A stretch of DNA of 25,179 nucleotides, taken from CAZZNQ01 sp964655775 (GTDB lineage: Bacteria > Planctomycetota > Brocadiia > SM23-32). The number at the start of each line of letters is the position of its first letter. Positions within the stretch are counted from its first letter, which is position 1. Positions 1 through 7,056 of this stretch are shown piece by piece. Both the position numbers and the translations under genes were made by a program. The notes beneath the pieces are model-generated. The model worked only from the letters and a program-made list of their open reading frames with translations. It was not told the DNA's origin and searched no databases. The stretch spans positions 1 through 25,179 of the forward strand of contig CAZZNQ010000061.1 in NCBI GenBank assembly GCA_964655775.1. Reading direction: 5' to 3'.

Positions 1-78
1 GCAATGGGTAGAGCGGGGCGTCTCGCCCCGCTGCGTCGACGAAGCAGAACCGGCGAAGACTAATGTTCGACTTCTTAG
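1..78 (+). repeat. REPIN-like interspersed repeat, copy A (cut by the window start)
   Basis: This is the right-hand part of a repeat seen again at 4235-4376 and 6879-7022. It begins inside the element, with GGGTAG (6-11) followed by a GC hairpin. The stem AGCGGGGCG (12-20) pairs with CGCCCCGCT (24-32) around a TCT loop. The conserved tail (33-78) follows and ends in CTTAG (74-78). The third, smaller tail hairpin of the other copies is weakened here because its right arm reads TTCGAC. The copy ends 26 bases beyond the stop codon of the minus-strand lon gene, so its hairpin could act as a transcript end, though no T-tract follows. The left half lies outside the window. Confidence 0.85.
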
Positions 79-104
79 GTCACGTTACCTCTGCGAACGC
101 TGCC

Positions 105-2543
105 TCACGAATCAGATTCTTCGTCGTCTTCGCCGGGCTCCCGGCCGAACTCCTTGAGGACATCCGCCATTCGACGGAGGCGTTCGTCCGCCTTGCCGAA
201 GACCGAGTCCTCCGGGTACTTACCTTCCTCGGAACGCCGGCCGGCGGGCACGCCGGTAAGCACCTCGATGCCCTCCTCCACCGTTTCCACGGCGTACACG
301 TGAAACCGGCCTTCGGCCACCGCATCTACGACCTCCTGCCGCAGCATAAGGTCCTTAACGTTGCGCCGTGGAATGAGAACTCCGTGCTCGCCGGACAGCC
401 CGCGCTCGCTACAGACCTCGAAGAAGCCTTCGATCTTCTCGTTCACGCCTCCTATAGGCTGAACCTGTCCGCGCTGGTTGACCGAGCCGGTCACGGCCAT
501 ATCCTGCCGTAGCGGCACTTCGGACAGGCTGGAAAGCAGCACGTAAAGTTCGGCGCAGGATGCGCTGTCCCCGTCCACCTCCGCGTAGGACTGCTCGAAG
601 CAGAGGCTGGCGGACAGCGAGAGGGGTTTGTCTTGTCCGAACCTGCCCGCGAGATAGCCGGACATGATCAGCACGCCCTTGTCGTGGATGCTGCCGCTCA
701 TCTCGCTCTCGCGTTCGATGTTGACCACGCCCGATCTACCGACGTATGTGACGCAGGTGATACGCGTGGGTTTCCCGAAGAGCTGGTCCCCCCGCTCATA
801 CACGGCCAGGGCGTTTATCTGGCCCACCACCTCGCCTTCCGTGTCGACGAGCAGCTTGTCCCGCAGAATCATCTCCTGCAGTTTGTCCTGCACCAGGCGA
901 CCCCTGCGCTCCCGGGCCTGCATCGCTCTCTTGACGTGCTGTGCGTTCACGACGTCCGAATCGTCGGATTTTGCTTCGCGGGCCGCTTCGGCGACGATGT
1001 CGGTCACGACCAGGAACCGCGTGCTGAGCTTCTCCTGGTCGTCCGCCAGGCGAGCTCCCTGTTCGGCTATGGCGGCGACGCCGTCGCCGCTGAACGGGGG
1101 AAGATCCGCTTCACGGCACCGGGCGCTTGCGAACTGGGCATAGGCGCTGAGGTGCTCGGGCGTCAGATCCATCTCCACGTCGAAGTCCGCGCGGATCTTG
1201 AACAGTCTGCGGAAATCCTCGTCCAGAGCGTAGAGCACGGCGTGGATGAAGGGACTGCCGACCAGCAACACGCGCACGGACACCGGAATGGGCTCAGGGC
1301 GCAGCGTGGCGGCCGGGAACGGCGAATACTGCTGCAGCATGTTCTCTATGCGGACTTCGCCGGTGCGGATCACGCGCTTGAGCGCCTCCCACGCAAAGGG
1401 GTGGCGCAGCACGTCCAGCACCTGCAGCACCAGATAGCCCGCGTTGGCCTTCAGAAGGGCGCCACCGCGCAACATGGTGAGGTCGGTTGTCATGCCGCCC
1501 AGTTGGGCCCGGTACTCGATGCGGCCGAGAAGATTATAGAAAGTCGGGTTCCGCTCGTCGACGACGGGCGCACCTTCGGTGTTTGAGTTGTCGACAATAA
1601 CGTTCACGGCGTAGCGATGGAAGTTCTCCCGAGCGGCTGCTCGGAGAGCGGCCGGGACCTGCTGCTCTTCCTCGGAGGCCGGCTGGAACATCTCGATGTT
1701 CTCGACGATGTCTTCTTTGACACGTTCCAGGTAATCCTTGACCTCCGGCAGGTCGCTGTACTTCTCCTCCAGTTCTTCCACCAGGTGGCCGACGGCGAAT
1801 AGCCCCACGCGCTGATTGAGTTCCTCGGCTTCCTGACGCGTTTCCTTCTCCACCCGCCGGGCCTCGGCCAGGGCCTCCGAGATAAGCTCCTGCACCTTCT
1901 CGCGCTTCTCCTGGAGTTCCTGCTTTGTCTCCTCGTCGAGTTCCTGGAACTCCTGTGCGCTGAGGGGCTCGCCGTCCTTCAGCGGCACGGCCGCCACCCC
2001 GCCCGGCGTCATCTGCACGGCGTGCTCGAGTTCCTTCGCCTTCTCGGCCAGGTCGGAGAGAAGTTCATTCCGCTTTTCCTGCAGATCTTGAAGCGCCTCG
2101 TTGCGTTTCTTGTGATAGTGCTCCCCCTCGAACGCCTTCGGGATCTCCAGACGGCATTCCTCTATCAGGTCCTTCATGTCCTGGGCGAGTTCGCCGCCTC
2201 GGCCGGCAGGCAACTCCAGTGTCTGGGGCTGGTCCGGCTGGTCGAAGTTGTGAACGTAGCACCAGTCGCTGGGCGTAGGTTCGTCCCTGGCCCGCTCACT
2301 CAGAACCGTGCGGATAGTCGTGTTTCGCCCGGTACCCACCGGCCCACTTGCGTAGATGTTGAAGCCGTGGCCGTGCATCGCCAGGCCGGCCTTGATTGCT
2401 TCCAGAGCTCGCTCCTGGCCGATGGTGCCGCATTCAGCGTCGAGGGACTCGGTCGTCTCGAAGTCGAAATCCGATGCGTCTATGGTCCTGCGAAGTTGCT
2501 CGGCCGGAACCCGCTTCTCATCGAGTAGATCGGACTTGGCCAC
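105..2543 (-). CDS. ATP-dependent Lon-family protease (LonB/LonH type, S16)
   Basis: 812-residue AAA+ protease of the Lon family that lacks the classical N-terminal LAN domain, as in the YcbZ/LonH and LonB-like groups. A Walker A-like GPVGTGRNT lies at residues 67-75. A long acidic coiled-coil region spans roughly 125-270. The S16 protease domain is at the C-terminus. The catalytic dyad is probably S660 in GDSAS and K703 in GGVNEKIEGF. They are 43 residues apart, the same spacing as S679 and K722 in E. coli Lon. A highly charged tail (GEDDEESDS) closes the protein. The start is GTG at 2543, with AAAGGAGAA five to six bases upstream. No membrane segment is evident, so it should be a cytoplasmic quality-control protease. 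It follows the oxidative-stress genes on the same strand but is separated from them by a long hairpin at 2603-2647, which suggests its own transcription. Family assignment is firm; substrates are unknown. Confidence 0.93.
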   Translation of the reverse strand: MAKSDLLDEKRVPAEQLRRTIDASDFDFETTESLDAECGTIGQERALEAIKAGLAMHGHGFNIYASGPVGTGRNTTIRTVLSERARDEPTPSDWCYVHNFDQPDQPQTLELPAGRGGELAQDMKDLIEECRLEIPKAFEGEHYHKKRNEALQDLQEKRNELLSDLAEKAKELEHAVQMTPGGVAAVPLKDGEPLSAQEFQELDEETKQELQEKREKVQELISEALAEARRVEKETRQEAEELNQRVGLFAVGHLVEELEEKYSDLPEVKDYLERVKEDIVENIEMFQPASEEEQQVPAALRAAARENFHRYAVNVIVDNSNTEGAPVVDERNPTFYNLLGRIEYRAQLGGMTTDLTMLRGGALLKANAGYLVLQVLDVLRHPFAWEALKRVIRTGEVRIENMLQQYSPFPAATLRPEPIPVSVRVLLVGSPFIHAVLYALDEDFRRLFKIRADFDVEMDLTPEHLSAYAQFASARCREADLPPFSGDGVAAIAEQGARLADDQEKLSTRFLVVTDIVAEAAREAKSDDSDVVNAQHVKRAMQARERRGRLVQDKLQEMILRDKLLVDTEGEVVGQINALAVYERGDQLFGKPTRITCVTYVGRSGVVNIERESEMSGSIHDKGVLIMSGYLAGRFGQDKPLSLSASLCFEQSYAEVDGDSASCAELYVLLSSLSEVPLRQDMAVTGSVNQRGQVQPIGGVNEKIEGFFEVCSERGLSGEHGVLIPRRNVKDLMLRQEVVDAVAEGRFHVYAVETVEEGIEVLTGVPAGRRSEEGKYPEDSVFGKADERLRRMADVLKEFGREPGEDDEESDS

Positions 2544-2602
2544 GTGTTCTCCTTTCGGGTCGTCTCGTCGCTGTGGACCGGGGTGCGTACGCTTCCTGCG
2601 GC

Positions 2603-2647
2603 AAAGGGAGCGCGGTGGGCTGCCTCTCAGGCAACCGGCGCGCTCCC
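2603..2647 (-). terminator. Long hairpin, likely terminator of the SOD-SOR-AhpD transcript
   Basis: On the minus strand a perfect 9-bp stem GGGAGCGCG/CGCGCTCCC (arms 2639-2647 and 2606-2614) encloses a second stem GGTTGCCT/AGGCAGCC with one G-T wobble and a GAG loop. Only small internal loops separate the two, giving about 17 paired positions, followed by TTT (2605-2603). It lies between the AhpD-like gene (stop at 2695) and the lon start (2543). That position fits intrinsic termination of the upstream transcript. The short T-tract makes efficiency uncertain, and it could instead be a partial terminator or an RNA processing/stability element. Confidence 0.6.
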
Positions 2648-2694
2648 GGACATCCTCGGCGACGGCTAAGGTCGATGGGTGTCAGGCCGGACCG

Positions 2695-3006
2695 TCACTC
2701 CGAACCGGTTCCCATGTGCTTCTCGTAGACTTCCTTCAACCAGTAAAGCTGGGTGCCTGCCCCCTCGCAGGCGGCGATAAGCAGAGCTTCGGCTACCTCC
2801 TGCTTGCTTGCGCCGGCCTCCTGGGCCAGGCCGATGTGCTCTTCCGTGCAGTGTGGGCAGCGGAAGGCGCACGCCAGCGCCGCCATCAGCAGTTCCCTCG
2901 TCTTCTTATCCAGCGCGCCCTTCTCGTTGCACGCCTGATAGAACTGGTTGAAAGCCCTGCCGATCTCCGGCGATTGGTTGACGTACCACGGAGTCCCTTC
3001 CGGCAT
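2695..3006 (-). CDS. AhpD-like carboxymuconolactone decarboxylase-family peroxidase
   Basis: Small AhpD-fold protein of 103 residues from the chosen start. It carries the complete AhpD catalytic set: E38, C50, H52, C53 and H57 (TRELL ... CPHCTEEH). Spacing matches Mycobacterium AhpD (E118, C130, H132, C133, H137). Such proteins reduce alkyl hydroperoxides through the CxxC pair, using an external thiol donor. The start at 3006 is preferred because GGGGGA lies just upstream and the protein then begins close to the family's first helix. An alternative ATG at 3042 overlaps the superoxide reductase stop (ATGCTGA) and would add 12 residues. It sits directly downstream of superoxide reductase and superoxide dismutase, so it probably removes peroxide formed by them. 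The whole family also contains decarboxylases, but the intact AhpD residues argue for peroxidase activity. Confidence 0.85.
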   Translation of the reverse strand: MPEGTPWYVNQSPEIGRAFNQFYQACNEKGALDKKTRELLMAALACAFRCPHCTEEHIGLAQEAGASKQEVAEALLIAACEGAGTQLYWLKEVYEKHMGTGSE

Positions 3007-3035
3007 CACATCCCCCGTTTCCTCACATAGGTCTG

Positions 3036-3434
3036 TCAGCATTCGACGGTCAGCTCGCGGGTGCCTTCCCAGGTGCCGTGCAGGTTGCACCAGTCGAAGG
3101 CGCGAAGCTGCTTGTGCATGTGGTCCAACTGCACGCAGAACTTCGCCACGGGGCAGACCTTGCCGTGCGTGAAATGCGCACGGCCCAGATAGGTGTCATC
3201 GGCGTAGAGTTCGACGAAGTTGATGAAATGGGCGGGTTCGTTCGGGTGCGCCAGATGCTTGCCGACCTCCACCGTCACCTCGAAGCACTCACCGGCCTTC
3301 ACCGAGTCCGGCGCGGTGATAACGGGCACGTGCTTCTTCTCCAGGTCGCTCATCTCCGCCGGATCACCGCTCTCGGGCCGATTCACACCACAAAACAGGT
3401 CGTCTTCACACTTCGGACATTCTGCCATCGACAT
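3036..3434 (-). CDS. Superoxide reductase (neelaredoxin/desulfoferrodoxin-type iron centre)
   Basis: 132-residue non-haem iron enzyme that reduces superoxide to hydrogen peroxide without making oxygen, a hallmark of anaerobes and microaerophiles. All ligands of the Fe(His)4Cys centre are visible: H35 in EKKHVP, H63 and H69 in HPNEPAHF, and C116 with H119 in CNLHG. The H63-H69 and C116-H119 spacings equal those of known superoxide reductases. E32 and K34 match the conserved glutamate/lysine of the substrate loop. A short N-terminal segment has CPKC plus one more cysteine but is not a full desulforedoxin domain, so this is closer to neelaredoxin (class II). There is no signal peptide, so it is cytoplasmic. 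ATG at 3434 follows GAGGAG. The gene lies 36 bases after superoxide dismutase and just ahead of the AhpD-like gene, in one apparent operon. Confidence 0.93.
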   Translation of the reverse strand: MSMAECPKCEDDLFCGVNRPESGDPAEMSDLEKKHVPVITAPDSVKAGECFEVTVEVGKHLAHPNEPAHFINFVELYADDTYLGRAHFTHGKVCPVAKFCVQLDHMHKQLRAFDWCNLHGTWEGTRELTVEC

Positions 3435-3470
3435 TCACTCCTCAACTGTGCTCAGAGAATCGATCGGACA

Positions 3471-4202
3471 CTACTTGGGTTCCACCGCGGAGCGGTACCG
3501 TTCCTCGGTCGCGTCCCAATCCACAATCTTGAAGAACTCCTCTACGTAGTCGGCCCTGCGGTTCTGGTAATGCAGGTAGTAGGCGTGTTCCCACACGTCG
3601 CAGACCATCAAGGGCACGACTCCCCAGATGGTCAAATCCTGGTGCTTCTCCGCCTGCAGAACGACCATGCGGCTGCTGCGCGGCTCGATGGCCAGCACGC
3701 CCCATCCGCTCGCCTCCACAGCCTTAGTCGCGGCACGAAACTGCTCGCCGAGGGCGGTGAAAGAACCGAAGTCGTGCTCGATGTGCCTTCGGAACCGGCC
3801 GGACGGCCGGCGGCTGCCCTTCGGCGTCATGCTCTTCCAGTAGAGCGTGTGCAGCATGTGGCCGGAACCGTGGAAGGCCAGGTCGCGCGAAAGCGCCTTG
3901 ATGCTCGAGTAATCCCCCGCCTTGCGGGCGGCCTCCAGCTTCTCAAGCGTTGAGTTCAGACCGCGCACGTACCCGGCGTGGTGCTTGTCGTGATGGACAC
4001 GCAACGTCTCCTCGTCTATGGCTGGTTCCAGCGCATCGTAGGCGTATGGCAGCGGCGGAAGCGCGTAGGCCTCGCCCTCCATTTCGTCTCCATCCGCAGC
4101 CCGCGCCTCGGCAGCGCGACCTCCGAGCGCACCGCCGAAGGCCATCGCCAGCGCACCGGCTCCCGCCGTCTTCATTACGTCCCGTCGGCTTACAGGTCCC
4201 AT
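3471..4202 (-). CDS. sodA/sodB-like: Exported Fe/Mn-family superoxide dismutase with Tat signal
   Basis: 243-residue superoxide dismutase of the iron/manganese family. The N-terminus is a twin-arginine signal: SRRDVMK at residues 5-11, then a hydrophobic Ala/Gly stretch to about 28 and an AxA-type cleavage region near 34-36. Export suits a folded metalloenzyme. Metal ligands are H70 (RVHHDKHH), H118 (LHTLYW), D202 and H206 (DVWEHAYY). H74 and Y78 match the gateway residues H30 and Y34 of the family. Start ATG at 4202 is chosen because GGAGG lies eight bases upstream and the Tat motif then begins five residues in. In-frame starts farther upstream reach into the repeat at 4235-4376 and lack a good site. 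It is first in the group with superoxide reductase and AhpD-like peroxidase. Iron versus manganese cannot be decided by eye. Confidence 0.93.
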   Translation of the reverse strand: MGPVSRRDVMKTAGAGALAMAFGGALGGRAAEARAADGDEMEGEAYALPPLPYAYDALEPAIDEETLRVHHDKHHAGYVRGLNSTLEKLEAARKAGDYSSIKALSRDLAFHGSGHMLHTLYWKSMTPKGSRRPSGRFRRHIEHDFGSFTALGEQFRAATKAVEASGWGVLAIEPRSSRMVVLQAEKHQDLTIWGVVPLMVCDVWEHAYYLHYQNRRADYVEEFFKIVDWDATEERYRSAVEPK

Positions 4203-4234
4203 TCCCTTATCCTCCACCTTCATGATCCTCGCTT

Positions 4235-4376
4235 CTAAGCGTCTTACATAAGTACTACTGTTCGGCGGCAACGCGGCCGAGACGGCCGCGCTACCCCTGC
4301 AATGGGTAGGGCGGGGCGTCTCGCCCCGCTGCGTCGATGAAGCAGAACCGGCGAAGACTAATGTTCGCCCTCTTAG
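4235..4376 (+). repeat. REPIN-like interspersed repeat, copy B (complete)
   Basis: Best-preserved copy of the 142-bp element, bounded by CTAAG (4235-4239) and its inverse CTTAG (4372-4376). Hairpin 1 has arms CGCGGCCG (4272-4279) and CGGCCGCG (4283-4290), loop AGA, followed by CTACCC (4291-4296). Hairpin 2 is preceded by GGGTAG (4304-4309) and has arms GCGGGGCG (4311-4318) and CGCCCCGC (4322-4329), loop TCT. Read on the opposite strand, hairpin 1 is also GGGTAG plus stem plus TCT loop, so the two form an inverted REP-like doublet. A third hairpin, GGCGAA/TTCGCC (4350-4355, 4364-4369), lies in the tail. The copy separates the aldo/keto reductase from superoxide dismutase, and its right end overlaps the reductase stop codon. 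It is identical to copy C over most of its length. Confidence 0.9.
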
Positions 4377-5335
4377 TTGTATCCCATCAGGTCCGCCCGC
4401 GGCGGCACCACTTCGTCCACCCTCTCCAGTACCTCAGCAGACATGTCTACGTCCAGTGCTCCCAGGTTGTCCTCGAGGTGCTCCGAGGTCCGCGGCCCGA
4501 TGATGGGCGCCGTCACCGCCGGGTTGGCCAAAGTCCAGGCTAACGCAAACTGGCTCAGCGTGCATCCGCGCTCTTCTGCGATCGGGATGAGCTTCTCGAC
4601 GGCGTCGAACCGGCGCTCTGCCTCTTTCGATTCCATGTCCCAGTCGTGTCGACCGGCGCGGCAGCCTTCGGGCAGGTCCCGGCCTTTTCGGTATTTGCCC
4701 GTCAGCCAGCCTCCGGCCAGCGGACTCCAGGGGATGACGCCGAAGCCGTGTCTTTCGCAGAAGGGCAGCACCTCACGCTCGATGTACCGACAGAAGATGC
4801 TATAGGGCGGCTGTTCGCACACGAACGGTTCTAACTGCCTCACATCGCTTATCCAGAGCGACTCGCACAGAAGGTGAGACGGGAACGTGGAGGTCCCGAT
4901 GTAGCGGACCTTGCCCTGTCGCACCAGGTCGGTGAGGACACCGAGCTGCTCCCCCATGCCCGTGTCCGGGTCCGGGCGGTGGAGCTGGTAGAGGTCGATG
5001 TGGTCGGTCTGCAACCGCATGAGGCTGGCCTCCACCTGGCTCATGATGTGATAGCGCGAATTGCCCCGGTCATTCGGCCCCTCGCCCATCCTGCCATGGA
5101 CCTTTGTTGCCAGCACGACCTTGTCTCGCCGGTCCCTTATGGCATTGCCGACGACCTCCTCCGAGCGACCGTTGTTGTAGACGTTGGCCGTGTCGAGGAA
5201 GTTGATGCCGGCATCCAGGGCCTGATGAATGATGCGGATGGATTCCTTCTCTTCGGTTGCCCCCCCAAAGTTCATGCAGCCCAAGCACAGCGGAGAGACC
5301 TTTACGCCGGCGCGTCCCAGATTGCGGTATTCCAC
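4373..5335 (-). CDS. Aldo/keto reductase
   Basis: 320-residue NAD(P)H-dependent (beta/alpha)8-barrel oxidoreductase reducing aldehydes or ketones, or running in reverse on sugars. The catalytic tetrad is intact: D48 and Y53 (FLDTANVY), K78 (ATKVHG) and H119 (YQLHRPD). The C-terminal cofactor-binding segment PIIGPRTSEHLEDNL is typical of the family and supports NADPH or NADH use. The protein has normal length and no signal. The start is GTG at 5335 with AAAGGAAG upstream. An oddity is the end: the stop TAA (4373-4375) lies within the terminal CTTAG of repeat copy B, so the element seems to supply the stop. The substrate cannot be inferred; the nearest relatives by motif are the broad group of general-stress and sugar-related reductases. 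Confidence 0.93.
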   Translation of the reverse strand: MEYRNLGRAGVKVSPLCLGCMNFGGATEEKESIRIIHQALDAGINFLDTANVYNNGRSEEVVGNAIRDRRDKVVLATKVHGRMGEGPNDRGNSRYHIMSQVEASLMRLQTDHIDLYQLHRPDPDTGMGEQLGVLTDLVRQGKVRYIGTSTFPSHLLCESLWISDVRQLEPFVCEQPPYSIFCRYIEREVLPFCERHGFGVIPWSPLAGGWLTGKYRKGRDLPEGCRAGRHDWDMESKEAERRFDAVEKLIPIAEERGCTLSQFALAWTLANPAVTAPIIGPRTSEHLEDNLGALDVDMSAEVLERVDEVVPPRADLMGYN

Positions 5336-5560
5336 GACCTTGCTTCCTTTCAGAGTTCTCTGCTCGACGACGAGCGAGTTGCTGCTCTTAGTGCGGCGGA
5401 TTCCGGACTGCTCTAAGGAACAGCTTGCCGATAAACCGCCGTTCAGAGCTAGTGTAACGTTTGCGCTGGCCTATGCGTATAGGGCCAGAGTGGAGTCGCA
5501 TGGTTCCTTTTGCCTAGGCTCAGTCTGCTACTCGGCGCTCAAAACCATTGCTTTTATTGT

Positions 5561-5589
5561 TTGCGCGACAGACAAGCCGTGTATATAAT
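5561..5589 (+). promoter_or_regulatory. Sigma70-type promoter of the response regulator
   Basis: TTGCGC (5561-5566), a 17-bp spacer and a perfect TATAAT (5584-5589). The region is unusually AT-rich compared with its GC-rich surroundings. Transcription should begin near 5596, leaving a leader of about 115 nucleotides before the ATG at 5711. The -35 box matches the consensus at its first three bases only. Confidence 0.65.
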
Positions 5590-5592
5590 CTC

Positions 5593-5700
5593 GGACACGC
5601 ATAGCGGATGCCGGCTGCAAGTGGGGCTTCCCATTTGGGAGCCGGGGTCCAGTGAGGGGAGTAAGGGTCGGCCGCAGGGCCTGCCGACCACAGGAAGGAG
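5593..5700 (+). promoter_or_regulatory. Structured 5' leader of the response regulator (unassigned RNA element)
   Basis: Starting almost at the predicted transcription start, the leader can fold as a three-way junction. P1 is GGAC/GTCC (5593-5596, 5647-5650). P2 is GCAT/ATGC (5599-5602, 5608-5611). P3 is CGGCT/AGCCG (5612-5616, 5640-5644), directly abutting P2. Inside P3, CCCA (5630-5633) can pair either with TGGG upstream (5622-5625) or with TGGG downstream (5636-5639), so two states are possible. A separate hairpin GGTCGGC/GCCGACC (5666-5672, 5683-5689) stands just before the GGAAGGAGG ribosome site. I recognise no known riboswitch family. The pairing was found by eye; covariation is untested. 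Confidence 0.4.
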
Positions 5701-5710
5701 GTCGCCTTTA

Positions 5711-6361
5711 ATGGTACGCGTCATACTCGTGGACGATCACACGGTAGTGCGCAAGGGGCTACGCGCCCTGATCGATGACGCCCCGGACATGGAGGTGCTG
5801 GCCGAGGCCGAAAACGGTCGGGAGGGTGTGCAGCTTGTCCAGGAGTCTGCGCCCGACGTCGTACTCATGGACGTCTCTATGCCGGGACTCAACGGCGTGG
5901 AGGCGACCCGCCAGATCGTCAAGGACAGCCCCCGCACGCGCGTTGTGGCCCTGAGCATGCATGCAGAGAGCGAATTCGTAGCCCGCATGCTGGAGGCCGG
6001 CGGCGCAGGGTACGTGCTGAAGGACTGCGAACCCGAGGAGCTCCTCGAGGCGATCCGCACGGTGGCCAAAGGCGAAACCTATCTGACCCCCCGAGCCGCA
6101 GGCATCATCGTGGACCAGTTTGTGAGGACGCGGACGAACGCCGCACCAAGCGTCGAGAGCGAACTCACGCCGCGCGAAAGAGAGGTGCTTCAGCTCATCG
6201 CCGAAGGTATCCACACCAAGGCGATAGCCGCGCGCCTGGACGTCAGCCCCAAGACTATCCTCACCCACCGCCGCAACATCATGGGCAAGCTGGACATCCA
6301 CAGTGTGGCCGAGCTGACGAAATACGCCGTCCAGAAGGGACTGACTACGCTCGACGCGTGA
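5711..6361 (+). CDS. NarL/FixJ-family response regulator (orphan)
   Basis: 216-residue two-component response regulator. The receiver domain occupies about 1-120, with acidic pocket D8/D9, phospho-acceptor D54 in VLMDVSMPG, and the conserved lysine in YVLKD. A LuxR-type helix-turn-helix domain covers roughly 147-211 (LTPREREVLQLIAEG ... VSPKTILTHRRNI). On phosphorylation it should dimerise and bind DNA. The ATG at 5711 is preceded by GGAGG nine bases upstream, which fixes the start even though the frame is open upstream. No histidine kinase gene is adjacent, so its partner is encoded elsewhere. A strong promoter and a structured leader precede it, suggesting control at both transcription and translation. 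Its targets are unknown; neighbouring genes are candidates only by position. Confidence 0.95.
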   Translation: MVRVILVDDHTVVRKGLRALIDDAPDMEVLAEAENGREGVQLVQESAPDVVLMDVSMPGLNGVEATRQIVKDSPRTRVVALSMHAESEFVARMLEAGGAGYVLKDCEPEELLEAIRTVAKGETYLTPRAAGIIVDQFVRTRTNAAPSVESELTPREREVLQLIAEGIHTKAIAARLDVSPKTILTHRRNIMGKLDIHSVAELTKYAVQKGLTTLDA

Positions 6362-6496
6362 GCGTCTCGGTCACGCAACACCGGTTCCTGCCCCCAGCCG
6401 GTTTCTAGGCAATACGCACACCCGCCGTCAGAGGCACCCCGATTGCAGCATCGCGGCAAGCGTATATCGTGAGTGTGAAACAAAGGGAGACCGTCG

Positions 6497-6844
6497 ATGC
6501 CCTTGCGCACGAAGCGAATCTACGATGACCCGGAGCCCGAGGACGGGTTCCGCCTGCTCGTGATGCGTCGCTGGCCGCGGGGAATCTCCAAGGACAAGGT
6601 CGACGAGTGGGACAAGGAACTGGGGACGCCGGACGATTTGATCGACGACTGGAAGAACGACCGCGTCTCCTGGGAGGAATTCCGCAGCCGCTACCGCGAG
6701 GCGATGCAATCGCAGACCGAGAGGATTCGCGAGCTTGCACGCAAGGCGGCCGACGAGACCATCACGCTCCTTTGCGGGTGCAAGGACGCCGATAGCTGCC
6801 ACCGCTCGATTCTCAAAGAGATGATCGAGGAGCGAATGGACTGA
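6497..6844 (+). CDS. DUF488-family protein
   Basis: 115-residue small protein matching the DUF488 pattern. An N-terminal RIYDDPEPEDGFRLLVMR segment is followed by RWPRGISKDKVDEW, and the C-terminus has TLLCGCKDADSCHRSIL, where the cysteine/histidine pattern is a family hallmark. Biochemical function of the family is not established. ATG at 6497 has GGGAGA seven bases upstream. A weak promoter-like pair (TTGCAG at 6443 and TATCGT at 6465) precedes it. It stands alone between the response regulator and repeat copy C. Family identification is confident from motif order; no role is proposed. Confidence 0.85.
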   Translation: MPLRTKRIYDDPEPEDGFRLLVMRRWPRGISKDKVDEWDKELGTPDDLIDDWKNDRVSWEEFRSRYREAMQSQTERIRELARKAADETITLLCGCKDADSCHRSILKEMIEERMD

Positions 6845-6878
6845 CCTCGCCTCTCGCAGCGGGCGCCGCCTCGTGTCC

Positions 6879-7022
6879 CTAAGCAGTATTACATAAGTAT
6901 TCGACTGTTCGGCAGCAACGCGGCCGAGACGGCCGCGCTACCCCCGCAATGGTTGGGGCGGGGCGTCTCGCCGGCTCCGTCGATGAAGCAGAACCGGCGA
7001 AGACTAGTGTTCGCCCTCTTAG
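6879..7022 (+). repeat. REPIN-like interspersed repeat, copy C (complete, one hairpin decayed)
   Basis: Second full copy, 144 bp, bounded by CTAAG (6879-6883) and CTTAG (7018-7022). Hairpin 1 is intact: CGCGGCCG (6919-6926), AGA, CGGCCGCG (6930-6937), then CTACCC (6938-6943). Hairpin 2 has decayed: GGGTAG became GGTTGG, and the right arm now reads CGCCGGCTCC, leaving only GGCG/CGCC around TCT (6962-6972). The tail hairpin GGCGAA/TTCGCC (6996-7001, 7010-7015) is kept. The copy fills most of the gap between the DUF488 gene and the Asp-box protein, ending 35 bases before the latter's start, so it may affect that gene's transcription. Confidence 0.9.
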
Positions 7023-7056
7023 CGACCACGAGCAGACGTTACCAGGGAGGACCGCC

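Larger units (their letters stand above)
5336..5710. other. Non-coding divergent intergenic region
   Basis: About 375 bases separate the aldo/keto reductase (minus) from the response regulator (plus). The left part (5336-5560) shows no convincing gene. It holds an imperfect inverted repeat, CTGGCC plus TAT and its complement, at 5466-5488. The right part carries a strong promoter (5561-5589) and a structured leader (5593-5700). An open frame runs in from 5510 upstream of the response regulator, but it contains the promoter and has no ribosome site, so it is not treated as coding. No clear promoter for the reductase was recognised. Confidence 0.6.

Noticed and set aside
2603..2647. CCTGAGAGG in the hairpin before lon as part of a TPP or cobalamin riboswitch
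   Set aside because: The other conserved blocks of those riboswitches are absent and the symmetric hairpin fits a terminator better.
4203..4271. Longer superoxide dismutase start at 4271 or 4223
   Set aside because: The 4271 start lies in repeat copy B, and 4202 has a far better ribosome site and gives a standard Tat signal.
5640..5690. Leader segment GGGGAGTA resembling the manganese (yybP-ykoY) riboswitch
   Set aside because: Only the short string matches; the rest of the leader lacks the conserved second loop of that family, so no assignment was made.
5510..5710. N-terminal extension of the response regulator
   Set aside because: The extension contains the promoter, shows no receiver-domain similarity and lacks a ribosome site, whereas ATG at 5711 has GGAGG.
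1..7022. The three repeats as a CRISPR array
   Set aside because: Copies are about 142 bp, thousands of bases apart, and no regular spacers or cas genes exist.
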